64,000 bases of DNA, taken from NCBI GenBank assembly GCA_009841265.1, contig VXMB01000007.1, positions 598,173-662,172 on the forward strand, in the 5' to 3' direction. How positions within the stretch are numbered: the first letter of the stretch is position 1; every line of letters starts with the position of its first letter. A model generated the notes under the pieces. The model saw only the letters and a list, made by a program, of their open reading frames with translations. It was not told the DNA's origin and ran no database searches. Below, in pieces: positions 25,993-34,784 of the stretch. The DNA comes from Gemmatimonadota bacterium (GTDB lineage: Bacteria > JAAXHH01). The translations under genes were made by a program, and so were the position numbers.

Positions 25993-26021
25993 AACATAGC
26001 CAACAAGCCCTCCCAAGTCAA
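25993..26021 (-). promoter_or_regulatory. Predicted promoter of the 25025-25984 gene and PBP1A
   Basis: On the minus strand TTGACT (26021-26016), 17 bp, then TATGTT (25998-25993). The ATG at 25984 is so close that transcription would begin at or almost at the start codon. Confidence 0.5.
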
Positions 26022-26065
26022 AGAAAAAGGCGGTGCGCCGGCCCCCGGGAGAAGCCAAAAAAGGG

Positions 26066-26094
26066 TTGACAGGACGGGCCTCGCGGGATAGAAT
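26066..26094 (+). promoter_or_regulatory. Predicted strong promoter of the MoxR-like ATPase gene
   Basis: A perfect TTGACA (26066-26071) is followed after 17 bp by TAGAAT (26089-26094). The coding start lies about 78 bp downstream. Confidence 0.65.
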
Positions 26095-26171
26095 CCGTCG
26101 ACTGTCGGAAGGGAAATCCACGCCACGGATCCTCCCCTCGAATCCATCCCTTTTCGGACGCCCGGGAGCAC

Positions 26172-27629
26172 ATGGACTACACCGCTGCCACGACCATCGG
26201 TGCGCTGCGCGGAATGGGATATCCGCAACGGACCGTCAAGGACGAGATGCGGGACAACCTGATCGTCAAGCTTGCCCGCGGCGAGCAGGTCTTTCCCGGC
26301 ATCGTCGGATACGACAAGACCGTCATCCCCGAACTGGTCAACGCGATCCTGTCCCGGCACGACTTCATTCTCCTCGGGCTGCGGGGACAGGCGAAGACCC
26401 GCATCCTGAGAGCCCTGGTCACACTGCTCGACGAATACCTGCCCGTGATCGCGGGCTGCGAGATCAACAGTTCGCCCTACGCGCCCGTCAGCCGGCGCGC
26501 CCGGGACCTCGTGTCCGAACACGGGGACGACACCCCCATCGAATGGATCGGCCGGTCGCGGCGTTACGGCGAGAAGCTCGCCACGCCCGACGTGACCATT
26601 TCCGACCTGATCGGCGACATCGATCCCATCAAGGCGGCCTCCCAGCGGCTTCACTACGCCCACGAGGGCGTGATCCACTTCGGCATCATCCCGAGGATGA
26701 ACCGGGGCGTTTTCGCCGTGAACGAACTGCCCGATCTACAGCCTCGCATCCAGGTCGGCCTGCTGAACATCATGGAGGAGAAGGACATCCAGATCCGGGG
26801 ATTCCCGGTGCGGATCCCCCTGGACGTGATGATCGTCTTCTCCGCGAACCCGGAAGACTATACCAATCGCGGGACCATCATCACTCCGCTCAAGGACCGG
26901 ATCGATTCGCAGATCCTGACCCACTATCCCGTCAGCCGCGAATACGCCATGGCCATTACCGACCAGGAGGCCTGGACCGAGCGGTCCGGCGGCGTGCGGG
27001 TCGACATGCCGTCCTTCCTGCGCGAAACGGTGGAGGAGATCGCCTTTCAGGCCCGGAGCAGCGAGTTCATCGACCAGACCTCCGGCGTAAGCACGCGCAT
27101 GACCATCGCCGCCATGGAGAACCTGGTCAGCCAGGTCGAGAAGCGATGCATCCTGCAGGGCAAGCGGTCCGTCGTGCCCCGCATGTGCGACCTGTCCGCC
27201 GTGATCCCGGCGATGACGGGCAAGCTGGAACTCGTTTACGAGGGCGAGCAGGAAGGCGAGGTTAAAGTAGCCGAGGCGCTGATCGGCCGGGCCGTGAAGG
27301 AAGTCTTCGGACACTATTTCCCCGCAGCCTTCGGCGAAGATGAGGAACGCGACGCGTGCTACCAGGAAGTCCTCGCCTGGTTTGAAGAAGGACAGACGGT
27401 CGAGATTTCAGACACCATGGACGACAAATCCTATTATGGCGCGCTGAACGGCGTCGACGGGTTGCGGAAGCTGGCCGGCCGGCACGTCCGGACGGAAAAC
27501 CGGGCGGAACTGTCCGTTGCAATGGAGTTCCTGCTCGAGGGCCTGCACCAGCATTCGAGGATCAGCAAGAACGTCGCCGACGGCCGGCGATCCTACAGCG
27601 ATATGATGGGCAGTCTGTTCGAAGGCTGA
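26172..27629 (+). CDS. MoxR/Mg-chelatase-like AAA+ ATPase
   Basis: 485 residues. The AAA+ core spans about 35-330: a variant P-loop GLRGQAKTR (about 74-82), the Walker B/arginine region around GVFAVNELPDLQPR (about 180), and SANPEDYTNRG with sensor-1 Asn (about 224). The fold matches the magnesium-chelatase subunit I and MoxR chaperone ATPases, which usually act with a von Willebrand factor A partner to insert metals or remodel proteins. No VWA gene is adjacent and chlorophyll or cobalamin genes are absent from the window, so the role is unknown. It has its own promoter. Confidence 0.85.
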   Translation: MDYTAATTIGALRGMGYPQRTVKDEMRDNLIVKLARGEQVFPGIVGYDKTVIPELVNAILSRHDFILLGLRGQAKTRILRALVTLLDEYLPVIAGCEINSSPYAPVSRRARDLVSEHGDDTPIEWIGRSRRYGEKLATPDVTISDLIGDIDPIKAASQRLHYAHEGVIHFGIIPRMNRGVFAVNELPDLQPRIQVGLLNIMEEKDIQIRGFPVRIPLDVMIVFSANPEDYTNRGTIITPLKDRIDSQILTHYPVSREYAMAITDQEAWTERSGGVRVDMPSFLRETVEEIAFQARSSEFIDQTSGVSTRMTIAAMENLVSQVEKRCILQGKRSVVPRMCDLSAVIPAMTGKLELVYEGEQEGEVKVAEALIGRAVKEVFGHYFPAAFGEDEERDACYQEVLAWFEEGQTVEISDTMDDKSYYGALNGVDGLRKLAGRHVRTENRAELSVAMEFLLEGLHQHSRISKNVADGRRSYSDMMGSLFEG

Positions 27630-27656
27630 GCGGGATATTCGGGGCAGGTAAATCTA

Positions 27657-27685
27657 TTGACAAATCCCCGCGCGCGCATTATTTT
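27657..27685 (+). promoter_or_regulatory. Predicted promoter of the thrS-infC-rpmI-rplT-pheST operon
   Basis: A perfect TTGACA (27657-27662), a 17-bp spacer of CG repeats, and TATTTT (27680-27685). It is the only good promoter before the translation gene run that follows. Confidence 0.65.
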
Positions 27686-27782
27686 TTTCTGTTTGTCCGG
27701 TAGGTAGAAAGGCCTTGTGGAATCGGGTGGTACAGCCTTGAATAGCACTGACATAGCACTGGATCAACGCAGGAGTCAGTCA

Positions 27783-29726
27783 TTGAAAAACGTCAGGATC
27801 ACGCTTCCCGACGGCGGCCAGATCGAAATGGAACTGGGATCGACGGTCATGGACGCGGTGGCGCGCATTGGTCCCGGTCTGGGCAAGGCGGCGCTCGCGG
27901 CCAAGATCGACGGCGCCCAGGTCGACCTGGACCATCGGCTGGACGGGGACGCCTCCCTCGAGGTGCTGACCTTCAGCAATCCCGAGGGCCGGGAGGTCTA
28001 CTGGCACAGCACGACGCACCTGATGGCCCAGGCCACCAAGGAGCTGTTCCCCGAAGCGCAGCTGACCATCGGTCCGCCGATCGACGAGGGATTCTACTAC
28101 GACTTCGACAAGCCGGAGCCATTCACGACCGATGATCTCGAGCGCATCGAGGGCCGCATGGTCGAGCTGTCCCGGGCGGACATGCCCATCCGGCGCCGCG
28201 AGCTCACCCGGGAGGATGCCCGCGCCCTGTTCACCGAGCGGGGCGAGTCCTACAAGGTCGAGATGATCGACGACCTCGAGGCCGACGAGGTGATCAGCAT
28301 CTACGAGCAGGGGGATTTCATCGACCTCTGCCGGGGCCCGCACATCCCGTCGACAGGCAAGATCAAGGCCTTCAAGCTGCTCAGCGTCGCGGCCGCCTAC
28401 TGGCACGGGGACGAGAACAACCAGAGTCTGCAGCGGATATACGGCGTATCCTATCCCCGAAGAAAGGACCTGGACGAGTACCTGGAACGGCGCGCAGAGG
28501 CCGAGCGGCGGGACCACCGCAAGCTGGGCCGGCAACTCGGGCTGTTCATGTTCCATCCCTATGCGCCGGCGTCGCCCTTCTTCTTCCCGAAAGGCGCCCG
28601 GGTCTACAACACCCTGACCGACTACGTGCGCGATCTATACAAGAAGCACGGGTACGACGAAGTCATCACTCCGCTGATCTACGAAGCCGGTCTGTGGAAG
28701 ACCTCCGGCCACTACGAGCATTTCTGGGACGAGATGTTCACCATAAACGCCGACGACCGGGAATACGCGCCCAAGCCGATGAACTGTCCCAGCCACTGCC
28801 TCATGTACGCGGCGGGGCACCATTCCTACCGCGATCTGCCCATCCGGTACGCCGATTTCGCCCGGCTGCACCGGCACGAGCGTTCTGGGGTGACGGCCGG
28901 CCTGATGCGGGTGCGCTCCTTCTCACAGGACGACGCCCACATCTTCTGTCGCCCCGATCAGATCCGGGACGAAGTCGACGATTTCATCAAGATGCTGTCG
29001 GACGCCTACACTACGCTGGGGTTCGAGGACACTGTCATCCACCTGTCCACGCGATCGGAAAAGCGCGCCGGTTCCGACGAGCTCTGGGACCAGGCGGAGG
29101 AGACCCTCGCCCGCGTGCTGGACGACCTGGGGGTCGATTACGAGGTGTCGCCCGGCGAGGCGGCCTTCTACGGACCGAAAGTGGATTTTTTCGTGAAGGA
29201 CGCCCTCCAGCGCCCCTGGCAGCTGGGCACATGCCAGCTTGACTTCAACATGCCGGAGCTTTTCGACCTGGAATACATCACCGAATCCGGCAGGCCCGCC
29301 CGGCCCGTCATGATCCACCGCGCCATCCTCGGAAGCCTGGAACGGTTCCTCGGCGTGTACATCGAGCACTGCGCCGGCGCGTTCCCGACCTGGCTGGCGC
29401 CGGTCCAGGCCGTCGTGATCGGCATATCGGAACATCAGACCCATTATGTCCACGGCGTGGCGCGCAGGCTCGAAGACGCGGGGATCCGGGTCGAGATAGA
29501 CGTGAGAAACCAGAAAGTTGGATACAAGATCCGCGAGGCGGAGACGAAGAAGATCCCCTTCATGGCCATTGCCGGGGCCCGCGAGATGGAGGCCGGCGAC
29601 GTGTCCGTGCGCCGTCACGGCCAGGGCAACCTGGGGAATATGCCGGTGGAAGCCCTGATCGGCGCGGTGAGAGAAGAAATCGACCGGACCGTCCGGACAA
29701 GCCGGACCGTCCAGGCGGCGGAATAA
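27783..29726 (+). CDS. thrS: Threonyl-tRNA synthetase
   Basis: 647 residues from a TTG at 27783, close to the usual 640. The order is TGS domain (KNVRITLPDGGQ onward), editing/SAD domain with HxxxH-type HSTTHLMAQA near 75, class II catalytic core (motif 2 RHERSGVTAGLMRVR near 365, motif 3 MIHRAILGSLERF near 510) and C-terminal anticodon domain. It charges tRNA-Thr. AGGAG (27771-27775) lies 7 nt before the TTG, and homology starts there; a GTG at 27717 would add 22 residues without counterpart. The tail ends in a GGACCGTCC-rich stretch. Confidence 0.95.
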   Translation: MKNVRITLPDGGQIEMELGSTVMDAVARIGPGLGKAALAAKIDGAQVDLDHRLDGDASLEVLTFSNPEGREVYWHSTTHLMAQATKELFPEAQLTIGPPIDEGFYYDFDKPEPFTTDDLERIEGRMVELSRADMPIRRRELTREDARALFTERGESYKVEMIDDLEADEVISIYEQGDFIDLCRGPHIPSTGKIKAFKLLSVAAAYWHGDENNQSLQRIYGVSYPRRKDLDEYLERRAEAERRDHRKLGRQLGLFMFHPYAPASPFFFPKGARVYNTLTDYVRDLYKKHGYDEVITPLIYEAGLWKTSGHYEHFWDEMFTINADDREYAPKPMNCPSHCLMYAAGHHSYRDLPIRYADFARLHRHERSGVTAGLMRVRSFSQDDAHIFCRPDQIRDEVDDFIKMLSDAYTTLGFEDTVIHLSTRSEKRAGSDELWDQAEETLARVLDDLGVDYEVSPGEAAFYGPKVDFFVKDALQRPWQLGTCQLDFNMPELFDLEYITESGRPARPVMIHRAILGSLERFLGVYIEHCAGAFPTWLAPVQAVVIGISEHQTHYVHGVARRLEDAGIRVEIDVRNQKVGYKIREAETKKIPFMAIAGAREMEAGDVSVRRHGQGNLGNMPVEALIGAVREEIDRTVRTSRTVQAAE

Positions 29727-29757
29727 ACCGAATTCACAAGGATCCGGGAGGAAAGCC

Positions 29758-30270
29758 ATTCAAAAGAGAACCGTCAGAGTCAACGGAATGATTCGCGTGC
29801 CCCAGGTGCGGGTGATCAGCGCGGAAGGCGAGCAGGTCGGCATCATGGAGACCAGGGAGGCCATGCAGCTTGCGTCCGGCGCCGACCTCGACCTCGTGGA
29901 AGTGTCGCCCGATGCCCGCCCGCCCGTCTGCAAGATCATGGACTTTGGCAAGTACAAGTACGAGCAGAGCAAGCGGGTAAAGGAATCGCGCAAGAAGCAG
30001 CACGTGACGCAACTGAAGGAGATCCGCTTCAAGACGCCCAAGATCAGCGAACACGACCTGGAGTACCGGGCCGAACAGGCCCGCGATTTCCTGAAGCACG
30101 GGAACAAGGTCAAGGTGTCCGTGCGGTTCTGGGGCCGTGAAATGACGCACGTGGAACTGGGCCAGCGGAAACTGGAGCACATGGCGCAGATACTGGAAGA
30201 CGTGGGCACCATCGAACAGCGGCCCAGGCTGGAAGGCCGCAGCATGTCGCTGGTCCTCATGCCGAGGTAG
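29758..30270 (+). CDS. infC: Translation initiation factor IF-3 with AUU start codon
   Basis: 170 residues. GGGAGG (29746-29751) lies 6 nt before an ATT at 29758, and the frame then reads QKRTVRVNGMIRVPQVRVI, which matches the IF-3 N-terminus (family consensus ...RINxxIRxxxVRVI). Starting at the first ATG (29788) would delete this conserved head. IF-3 binds the 30S subunit and discriminates against non-AUG starts, so an AUU start gives autogenous control as known in enterobacteria. DLVEVSPDARPPVCKIMDFG and ISEHDLEYR are typical. rpmI and rplT follow. Confidence 0.93.
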   Translation: MQKRTVRVNGMIRVPQVRVISAEGEQVGIMETREAMQLASGADLDLVEVSPDARPPVCKIMDFGKYKYEQSKRVKESRKKQHVTQLKEIRFKTPKISEHDLEYRAEQARDFLKHGNKVKVSVRFWGREMTHVELGQRKLEHMAQILEDVGTIEQRPRLEGRSMSLVLMPR

Positions 30271-30286
30271 AAACCAGGAGTAGATC

Positions 30287-30481
30287 ATGCCGAAAATCAA
30301 GACGTTGAAAGCGGCGGCGAAACGCTTCAAGCGGGTAGCCTCCGGCAAGTTCAAACGCAGCCATTCCCACGCGACCCACAATAAGTTGTCCAAGAACGGC
30401 AAGCGCACGAGAAGCCTTCGCGGTACCGCCATGGCGAGCAAGGCCGACACCCCGCGCCTCAAGCGGATGATGCCGAACTAA
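30287..30481 (+). CDS. rpmI: 50S ribosomal protein L35
   Basis: 64 residues, basic, beginning MPKIKTLKAAAKRFKRVASG and ending KRMMPN, as in bacterial L35. AGGAG lies 6 nt before the ATG. It sits in the conserved infC-rpmI-rplT order, 16 bp after infC and 15 bp before rplT. Confidence 0.97.
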   Translation: MPKIKTLKAAAKRFKRVASGKFKRSHSHATHNKLSKNGKRTRSLRGTAMASKADTPRLKRMMPN

Positions 30482-30496
30482 ATTAAGGAATAAGAC

Positions 30497-30853
30497 ATGC
30501 CACGCGCCACGAACGCCACCGCCTCGCACAGGCGGCGCAAGAAAACCATCAAGCTGGCCAGGGGATACTGGGGCCGCCGCAACCGGCTTTACCGGACAGC
30601 CCGCGAAGCCGTCAACCGGGGCTGGGCCTACGCGTACCGCGACCGCCGCCGGCGCCGTCGCGATTTCCGCCGTCTGTGGATCACCCGGATCAACGCGGCG
30701 GCAAGGCTTAACGGCCTGACGTACGGTCAACTCATACACGGCTTGAAGCTGGCCCGGATCGAAATCGACCGGAAACTCCTTGCCGAACTCGCCGTCAACG
30801 ATCCGCCCGCCTTCGCCGTGGTGGCAGACGCAGCCAAAGCGCAGGTCTCCTGA
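30497..30853 (+). CDS. rplT: 50S ribosomal protein L20
   Basis: 118 residues. [21 protein letters not shown] and [16 protein letters not shown] are diagnostic of L20, an early 23S rRNA-binding assembly protein. In other bacteria L20 represses its own operon by binding the leader; no such leader structure was resolved here. AAGGAA lies 8 nt before the ATG. Confidence 0.97.
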   Translation: MPRATNATASHRRRKKTIKLARGYWGRRNRLYRTAREAVNRGWAYAYRDRRRRRRDFRRLWITRINAAARLNGLTYGQLIHGLKLARIEIDRKLLAELAVNDPPAFAVVADAAKAQVS

Positions 30854-30898
30854 CGCTAAACCACCGTAGACCGCTGAAGGACCGGGACCGGACCATCC

Positions 30899-31909
30899 AT
30901 GGTACAGGAAGCAGAAGCGATTGAAGCCCGGGCGCTGGAGGAAATCGCCCGCGCCGCCGACCCGTCGGACCTGGAAGATATCCGCATCAGGTACATGGGG
31001 AAGAACGGCGACCTGACCCGCGTCCTGCGGTCCGTGGGCAAGGCGGAACCCCGGGACCGCCCCCGCATCGGCCAACGGGTCAACCAGGCCAAGAAGACCA
31101 TCGGCGAAGCCCTGGAAGCGCGCAGGGCGGCGTGCGAAGCGGGTGGGGAAACCGCGGCAGGCGTCCTGGACGTCACGCTGCCGGGACGCCCCCCGCCCCT
31201 GGGAAGCAAGCATCCCCTGACCCTGATCCGCGAGGAAGTCACCGAGATCTTCCGGGACATGGGTTTCTCGGTGGTGGACGGTCCCGAGGTGGAGTGGGAC
31301 TACTACAACTTCGAAGCGCTGAACATCCCGCGCGACCACCCGGCCCGGGATACCCAGGACACCTTCTACCTCGGCAGCGACATCGTGCTGCGGACCCATA
31401 CCTCGCCGGTGCAGGTCCGGGTCATGGAACAGCAGAAGCCCCCGGTGCGCGTGATCGTGCCGGGACGCACCTACCGCCACGAGAACCCCGACGCCACCCA
31501 CGCCTTCACTTTCCACCAGTGCGAGGGCCTGTACGTGGACAAAGGGGTCACGATGGCGCAGCTCAAGGGCGACATGACCTACTTCGCCCAGCGGCTCTTC
31601 GGCGGGAAGGTCAAGGTGCGATTCCTCCCCGATTTCTTCCCCTTCACCGAACCCAGCGTACAGTACGACTTCTCCTGCGTCGCGTGCGGCGGCGGCGGTT
31701 GCCGGATCTGCAAGTATTCGGGTTGGCTGGAGATCTCGGGCGCCGGCATGGTCGACCCGGCCGTCTTCGGATTCGTGGACTACGATCCGGAAGTATACAC
31801 CGGCTACGCCTTCGGCATGGGGCTGGACCGCCTCGCCATGTTCAAGTACGGGATCGACAGCATCCATATGTTCCTGGAGAACGACCTGCGCCAGCTCGAA
31901 GGCGACTGA
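30899..31909 (+). CDS. pheS: Phenylalanyl-tRNA synthetase alpha subunit
   Basis: 336 residues. An N-terminal coiled coil (1-90) binds tRNA-Phe. The class II catalytic core follows: HPLTLIREEVTEIFRDMGF near 103, FEALNIPRDHPARDTQDTFY near 139, FHQCEGLYVD near 205 and motif 3 GFGMGLDRLAMFKYGID near 301. It forms an alpha2-beta2 enzyme with PheT, which is encoded next. The Shine-Dalgarno is weak. Confidence 0.96.
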   Translation: MVQEAEAIEARALEEIARAADPSDLEDIRIRYMGKNGDLTRVLRSVGKAEPRDRPRIGQRVNQAKKTIGEALEARRAACEAGGETAAGVLDVTLPGRPPPLGSKHPLTLIREEVTEIFRDMGFSVVDGPEVEWDYYNFEALNIPRDHPARDTQDTFYLGSDIVLRTHTSPVQVRVMEQQKPPVRVIVPGRTYRHENPDATHAFTFHQCEGLYVDKGVTMAQLKGDMTYFAQRLFGGKVKVRFLPDFFPFTEPSVQYDFSCVACGGGGCRICKYSGWLEISGAGMVDPAVFGFVDYDPEVYTGYAFGMGLDRLAMFKYGIDSIHMFLENDLRQLEGD

Positions 31910-31919
31910 GCGCGGTGCG

Positions 31920-31955
31920 TCCGGCAAGGAGCCAGGTGTTTCCGGCAAGGAGCCA
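31920..31955 (+). repeat. Duplicated 15-bp segment containing the pheT ribosome-binding site
   Basis: TCCGGCAAGGAGCCA occurs at 31920-31934 and again at 31941-31955, 21 bp apart, in the pheS-pheT spacer. Both copies contain AAGGAG; the second lies about 10 nt before the pheT ATG and is the usable one. Confidence 0.85.
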
Positions 31956-31963
31956 AGCGTCCC

Positions 31964-34384
31964 ATGGTGATTAAAGTACCCCTTTCGTGGCTGCAAGCGT
32001 ACTGCGACATCCCGTGGCCCGTCGAAGAACTGGTGGACCGGCTGGTCATGTCCGGCCTGGAAGTCGACGGCGTCGATACAGTCGGCAGCGACTTAGAGGG
32101 GTTCGTCGTCGGACACGTGAAGCGCGTGGATCGCCATCCCAACGCCGACCGGCTTTCACTTTGCACCGTGGACGTGGGGGGCGAGTCCCTGCAGGTCATC
32201 TGCGGGGCGCCGAACGTGGCCGCCGGCCAGAAGGTGCCGGTCGCGCGGGTCGGCGCGGTGCTGCCCGGCGGCATGGAGATCCGGAAAGCGAAGATCCGCG
32301 GGGTGGAGTCCTTCGGGATGATCTGCTCCGAGGCCGAACTGAACCTGTCCGACGACCACGAAGGCATCATGGTGCTCAATGCCGGCGTCGAACCCGGACA
32401 GCCCCTGAAGGACATCGTGGGCGGACTGGAAACGGTGCTGAGCATCGACGTGGGCACCAACCGCCCCGACTGCCTCTCGCTCATCGGCGTGGCCCGGGAG
32501 ATCACCGCCCTGTCCGGCGGCGAACTGCGCCTGCCGTCCGGCGGCGTCGAGGAAGCGGGTACTCCCGTCGATACCCTGGCCAGCGTCCGCGTCGACGCCC
32601 CCGATGACTGCCCCCGGTTCGTGGGCCGCGTGATCACCGGCGTCCGGATCGGGCCTTCGCCGGACTGGCTGAAGAGCCGGATCGAAGCCGCCGGTATCCG
32701 GTCCATCAGCAACGTGGTCGACGTGACGAACTATGTCATGCTCGAAATGGGACAGCCGCTGCACGCCTACGACCTGGACCGGCTGGCGGGACGGGGGATC
32801 GTCGTTCGCCGCGCCGGGGAGGAGGAGGCCTTCACCACCCTGGACGGGGTGGACCGTACCCTCGACGGCGAGGTGCTGATGATCGCCGACCACGAAACGG
32901 GCATCGGCATCGGCGGCGTGATGGGCGGACTGGATACCGAGATCACCCCGGAAACCGACAGGGTCTTCCTGGAAGGCGCCTGTTTCGACGCGGTGCGGGT
33001 GCGGCGGGGTTCGAAGGCGCTGCAGTTACAGACGGACGCGTCGCGCCGGTTCGAACGGGGCATGGACCCGGAACTGCAGGGCGAGGCCGTGGGCAGGGCC
33101 GCGGGACTGATCGCCGAGGTGGCCGGGGGCGTGGTGGCGGAAGGCATGATCGACGTCCGGACCCCGGCCGGGCCCGATCCGGCGATCCGGTTGCGCACGA
33201 GCCGCGTAAACGGGTTGCTGGGCACTGGCCTGGACCGCGACGAGATCGTCGCGTTGCTGCGGCGGCTGCGGTTCGACGTGCGGACCGACGGCGCGGATCT
33301 CGAGGTCGGCGTGCCGTCGTTCAGGCGGGACGTGGTTCGCGAAGTGGATCTGATCGAGGAGGTCGCCCGCCTCTATGGTTACGACAGGATCGAACCGGTG
33401 GCTTCGGCGCCGCCCCGCGACGATACGGCCGAAGCCCGGGAACGTGAGGAGGCCCTCCGCGGCAAGCAGGACGACCAGCGGCGCCTGCGCGACGCGATGG
33501 CCGGGTTCGGCTTCACGGAGGTGGTCACTCACAGTCTACTGCACCCGGACCTGAACCGGCTCATAGATCCAGACCGCCCCAGCGTCATGATCGACAATCC
33601 CCTGAGTCCCGAACTCTCCGCCATGCGCACGAGCCTGGCGGCCTCGGTGCTGGGCATCGTGCGTTGGAACGCCAATCGCAAGGTACGAGACATCCGCATA
33701 TTCGAGGCCGGGCGCGTTTTCTGGTCGAAAGAAGAAGGCCTTCCCGACGAACCCGAACACCTCTGTTTCGCCGTCACGGGGCAGCGCCACAGCCCGCACT
33801 GGGACGGCCCTCCGGGGGCCTTCGATTTCTACGATTTGAAGGGTCTGGCCGAGGCACTGCTCGGCCGGTTAGGACTTGACAGGTTCGAAACCGTCCCGTA
33901 TGATAAGATCGATCCTCTGTTCGATGCAGACCGGACCGGCGAACTGCTCGCGGACGGGGTGCGGACCGGCCGTTTCGGCGCGGTGTCGCACCGGGTTCTC
34001 GACCATTACGAGATCCGGGAACCCGTATGGATGGGGGTGATCGACTGCGGCGTCCTCTTCGACCAGGCGTCCGATAGAAGGACCTATCGTGCGCCGCCCA
34101 AGTACCCCGCGGTCGAGAGAGACCTGGCTATTGTCGTACCCGAAGAGGTTACTCATCGGGACATACTGAATGAAATCCGCGCGTGTAGCGGCGACCTCCT
34201 GGAATCGGTCGAACTGTTCGACGTGTACCGGGGGACGCAGATCGCGGCCCAAAGCAAGAGCATGGCGTACGCCATGCGGTTCAGGTCCGGAGAACGGACG
34301 CTGACGGACGCTGAAGTCACGCGGCTTCAGGACAAGGTGCTGCGGCGGTTGGTGAGCCGGTACCGGGCGGAACTTCGCTCCTAG
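31964..34384 (+). CDS. pheT: Phenylalanyl-tRNA synthetase beta subunit
   Basis: 806 residues, the normal length. Domains in order: EMAP/OB tRNA-binding fold (about 40-150, HPNADRLSLCTVDVGG), B3/B4 editing region (about 210-390), B5 (about 400-475), catalytic-like core, and the C-terminal ferredoxin-like anticodon-binding domain (about 710-806, with KYPAVERDLAIVV). It works with PheS. The ATG at 31964 is preceded by AAGGAG in the duplicated segment. Confidence 0.96.
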   Translation: MVIKVPLSWLQAYCDIPWPVEELVDRLVMSGLEVDGVDTVGSDLEGFVVGHVKRVDRHPNADRLSLCTVDVGGESLQVICGAPNVAAGQKVPVARVGAVLPGGMEIRKAKIRGVESFGMICSEAELNLSDDHEGIMVLNAGVEPGQPLKDIVGGLETVLSIDVGTNRPDCLSLIGVAREITALSGGELRLPSGGVEEAGTPVDTLASVRVDAPDDCPRFVGRVITGVRIGPSPDWLKSRIEAAGIRSISNVVDVTNYVMLEMGQPLHAYDLDRLAGRGIVVRRAGEEEAFTTLDGVDRTLDGEVLMIADHETGIGIGGVMGGLDTEITPETDRVFLEGACFDAVRVRRGSKALQLQTDASRRFERGMDPELQGEAVGRAAGLIAEVAGGVVAEGMIDVRTPAGPDPAIRLRTSRVNGLLGTGLDRDEIVALLRRLRFDVRTDGADLEVGVPSFRRDVVREVDLIEEVARLYGYDRIEPVASAPPRDDTAEAREREEALRGKQDDQRRLRDAMAGFGFTEVVTHSLLHPDLNRLIDPDRPSVMIDNPLSPELSAMRTSLAASVLGIVRWNANRKVRDIRIFEAGRVFWSKEEGLPDEPEHLCFAVTGQRHSPHWDGPPGAFDFYDLKGLAEALLGRLGLDRFETVPYDKIDPLFDADRTGELLADGVRTGRFGAVSHRVLDHYEIREPVWMGVIDCGVLFDQASDRRTYRAPPKYPAVERDLAIVVPEEVTHRDILNEIRACSGDLLESVELFDVYRGTQIAAQSKSMAYAMRFRSGERTLTDAEVTRLQDKVLRRLVSRYRAELRS

Positions 34385-34426
34385 CGTCGTCGAGGCGCGC
34401 TGGAATACACCTTTGCGGAGGGATTC

Positions 34427-34690
34427 ATGCAAGAACAATCCATAGAGCTGTTGCTGGGCCGGATCGAATCGATGATCGACATGATCCAGCGCCTGAAGGA
34501 CGAAAACGCGGATCTGCGCGGCCGGAACCAGAACCTCGAGACGCAGGTCCAGGAACTGCAGCAGCAGCAGGAGCAGTCGGTTACCTCGAAAGAAGAACTG
34601 GAACAGGAAAACCAGGCGCTGCGCGTCAAGCAGGACGACATCAAGGCACGTATAGACACGATGCTGTCGCGCCTGGACGTCATCGAGTAA
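34427..34690 (+). CDS. Short coiled-coil protein, ZapB-like
   Basis: 87 residues, almost entirely a heptad-rich coiled coil (LKDENADLRGRNQNLETQV) with many Gln and Glu and no membrane segment. Size and composition match ZapB, the FtsZ-ring coiled-coil that pairs with ZapA, and a ZapA gene follows about 95 bp downstream. Coiled coils have low sequence specificity, so the assignment is inferred from position. GGAGG lies 5 nt before the ATG. Confidence 0.7.
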   Translation: MQEQSIELLLGRIESMIDMIQRLKDENADLRGRNQNLETQVQELQQQQEQSVTSKEELEQENQALRVKQDDIKARIDTMLSRLDVIE

Positions 34691-34784
34691 GATCAGTCCG
34701 GCTCAGTCCCTGTTTTGACCGTCGCAGTTCGCCTGGCCCCCGGCATGCGTTTGCTGGCCGGTTGCTCACCGGGATGGACCCATT

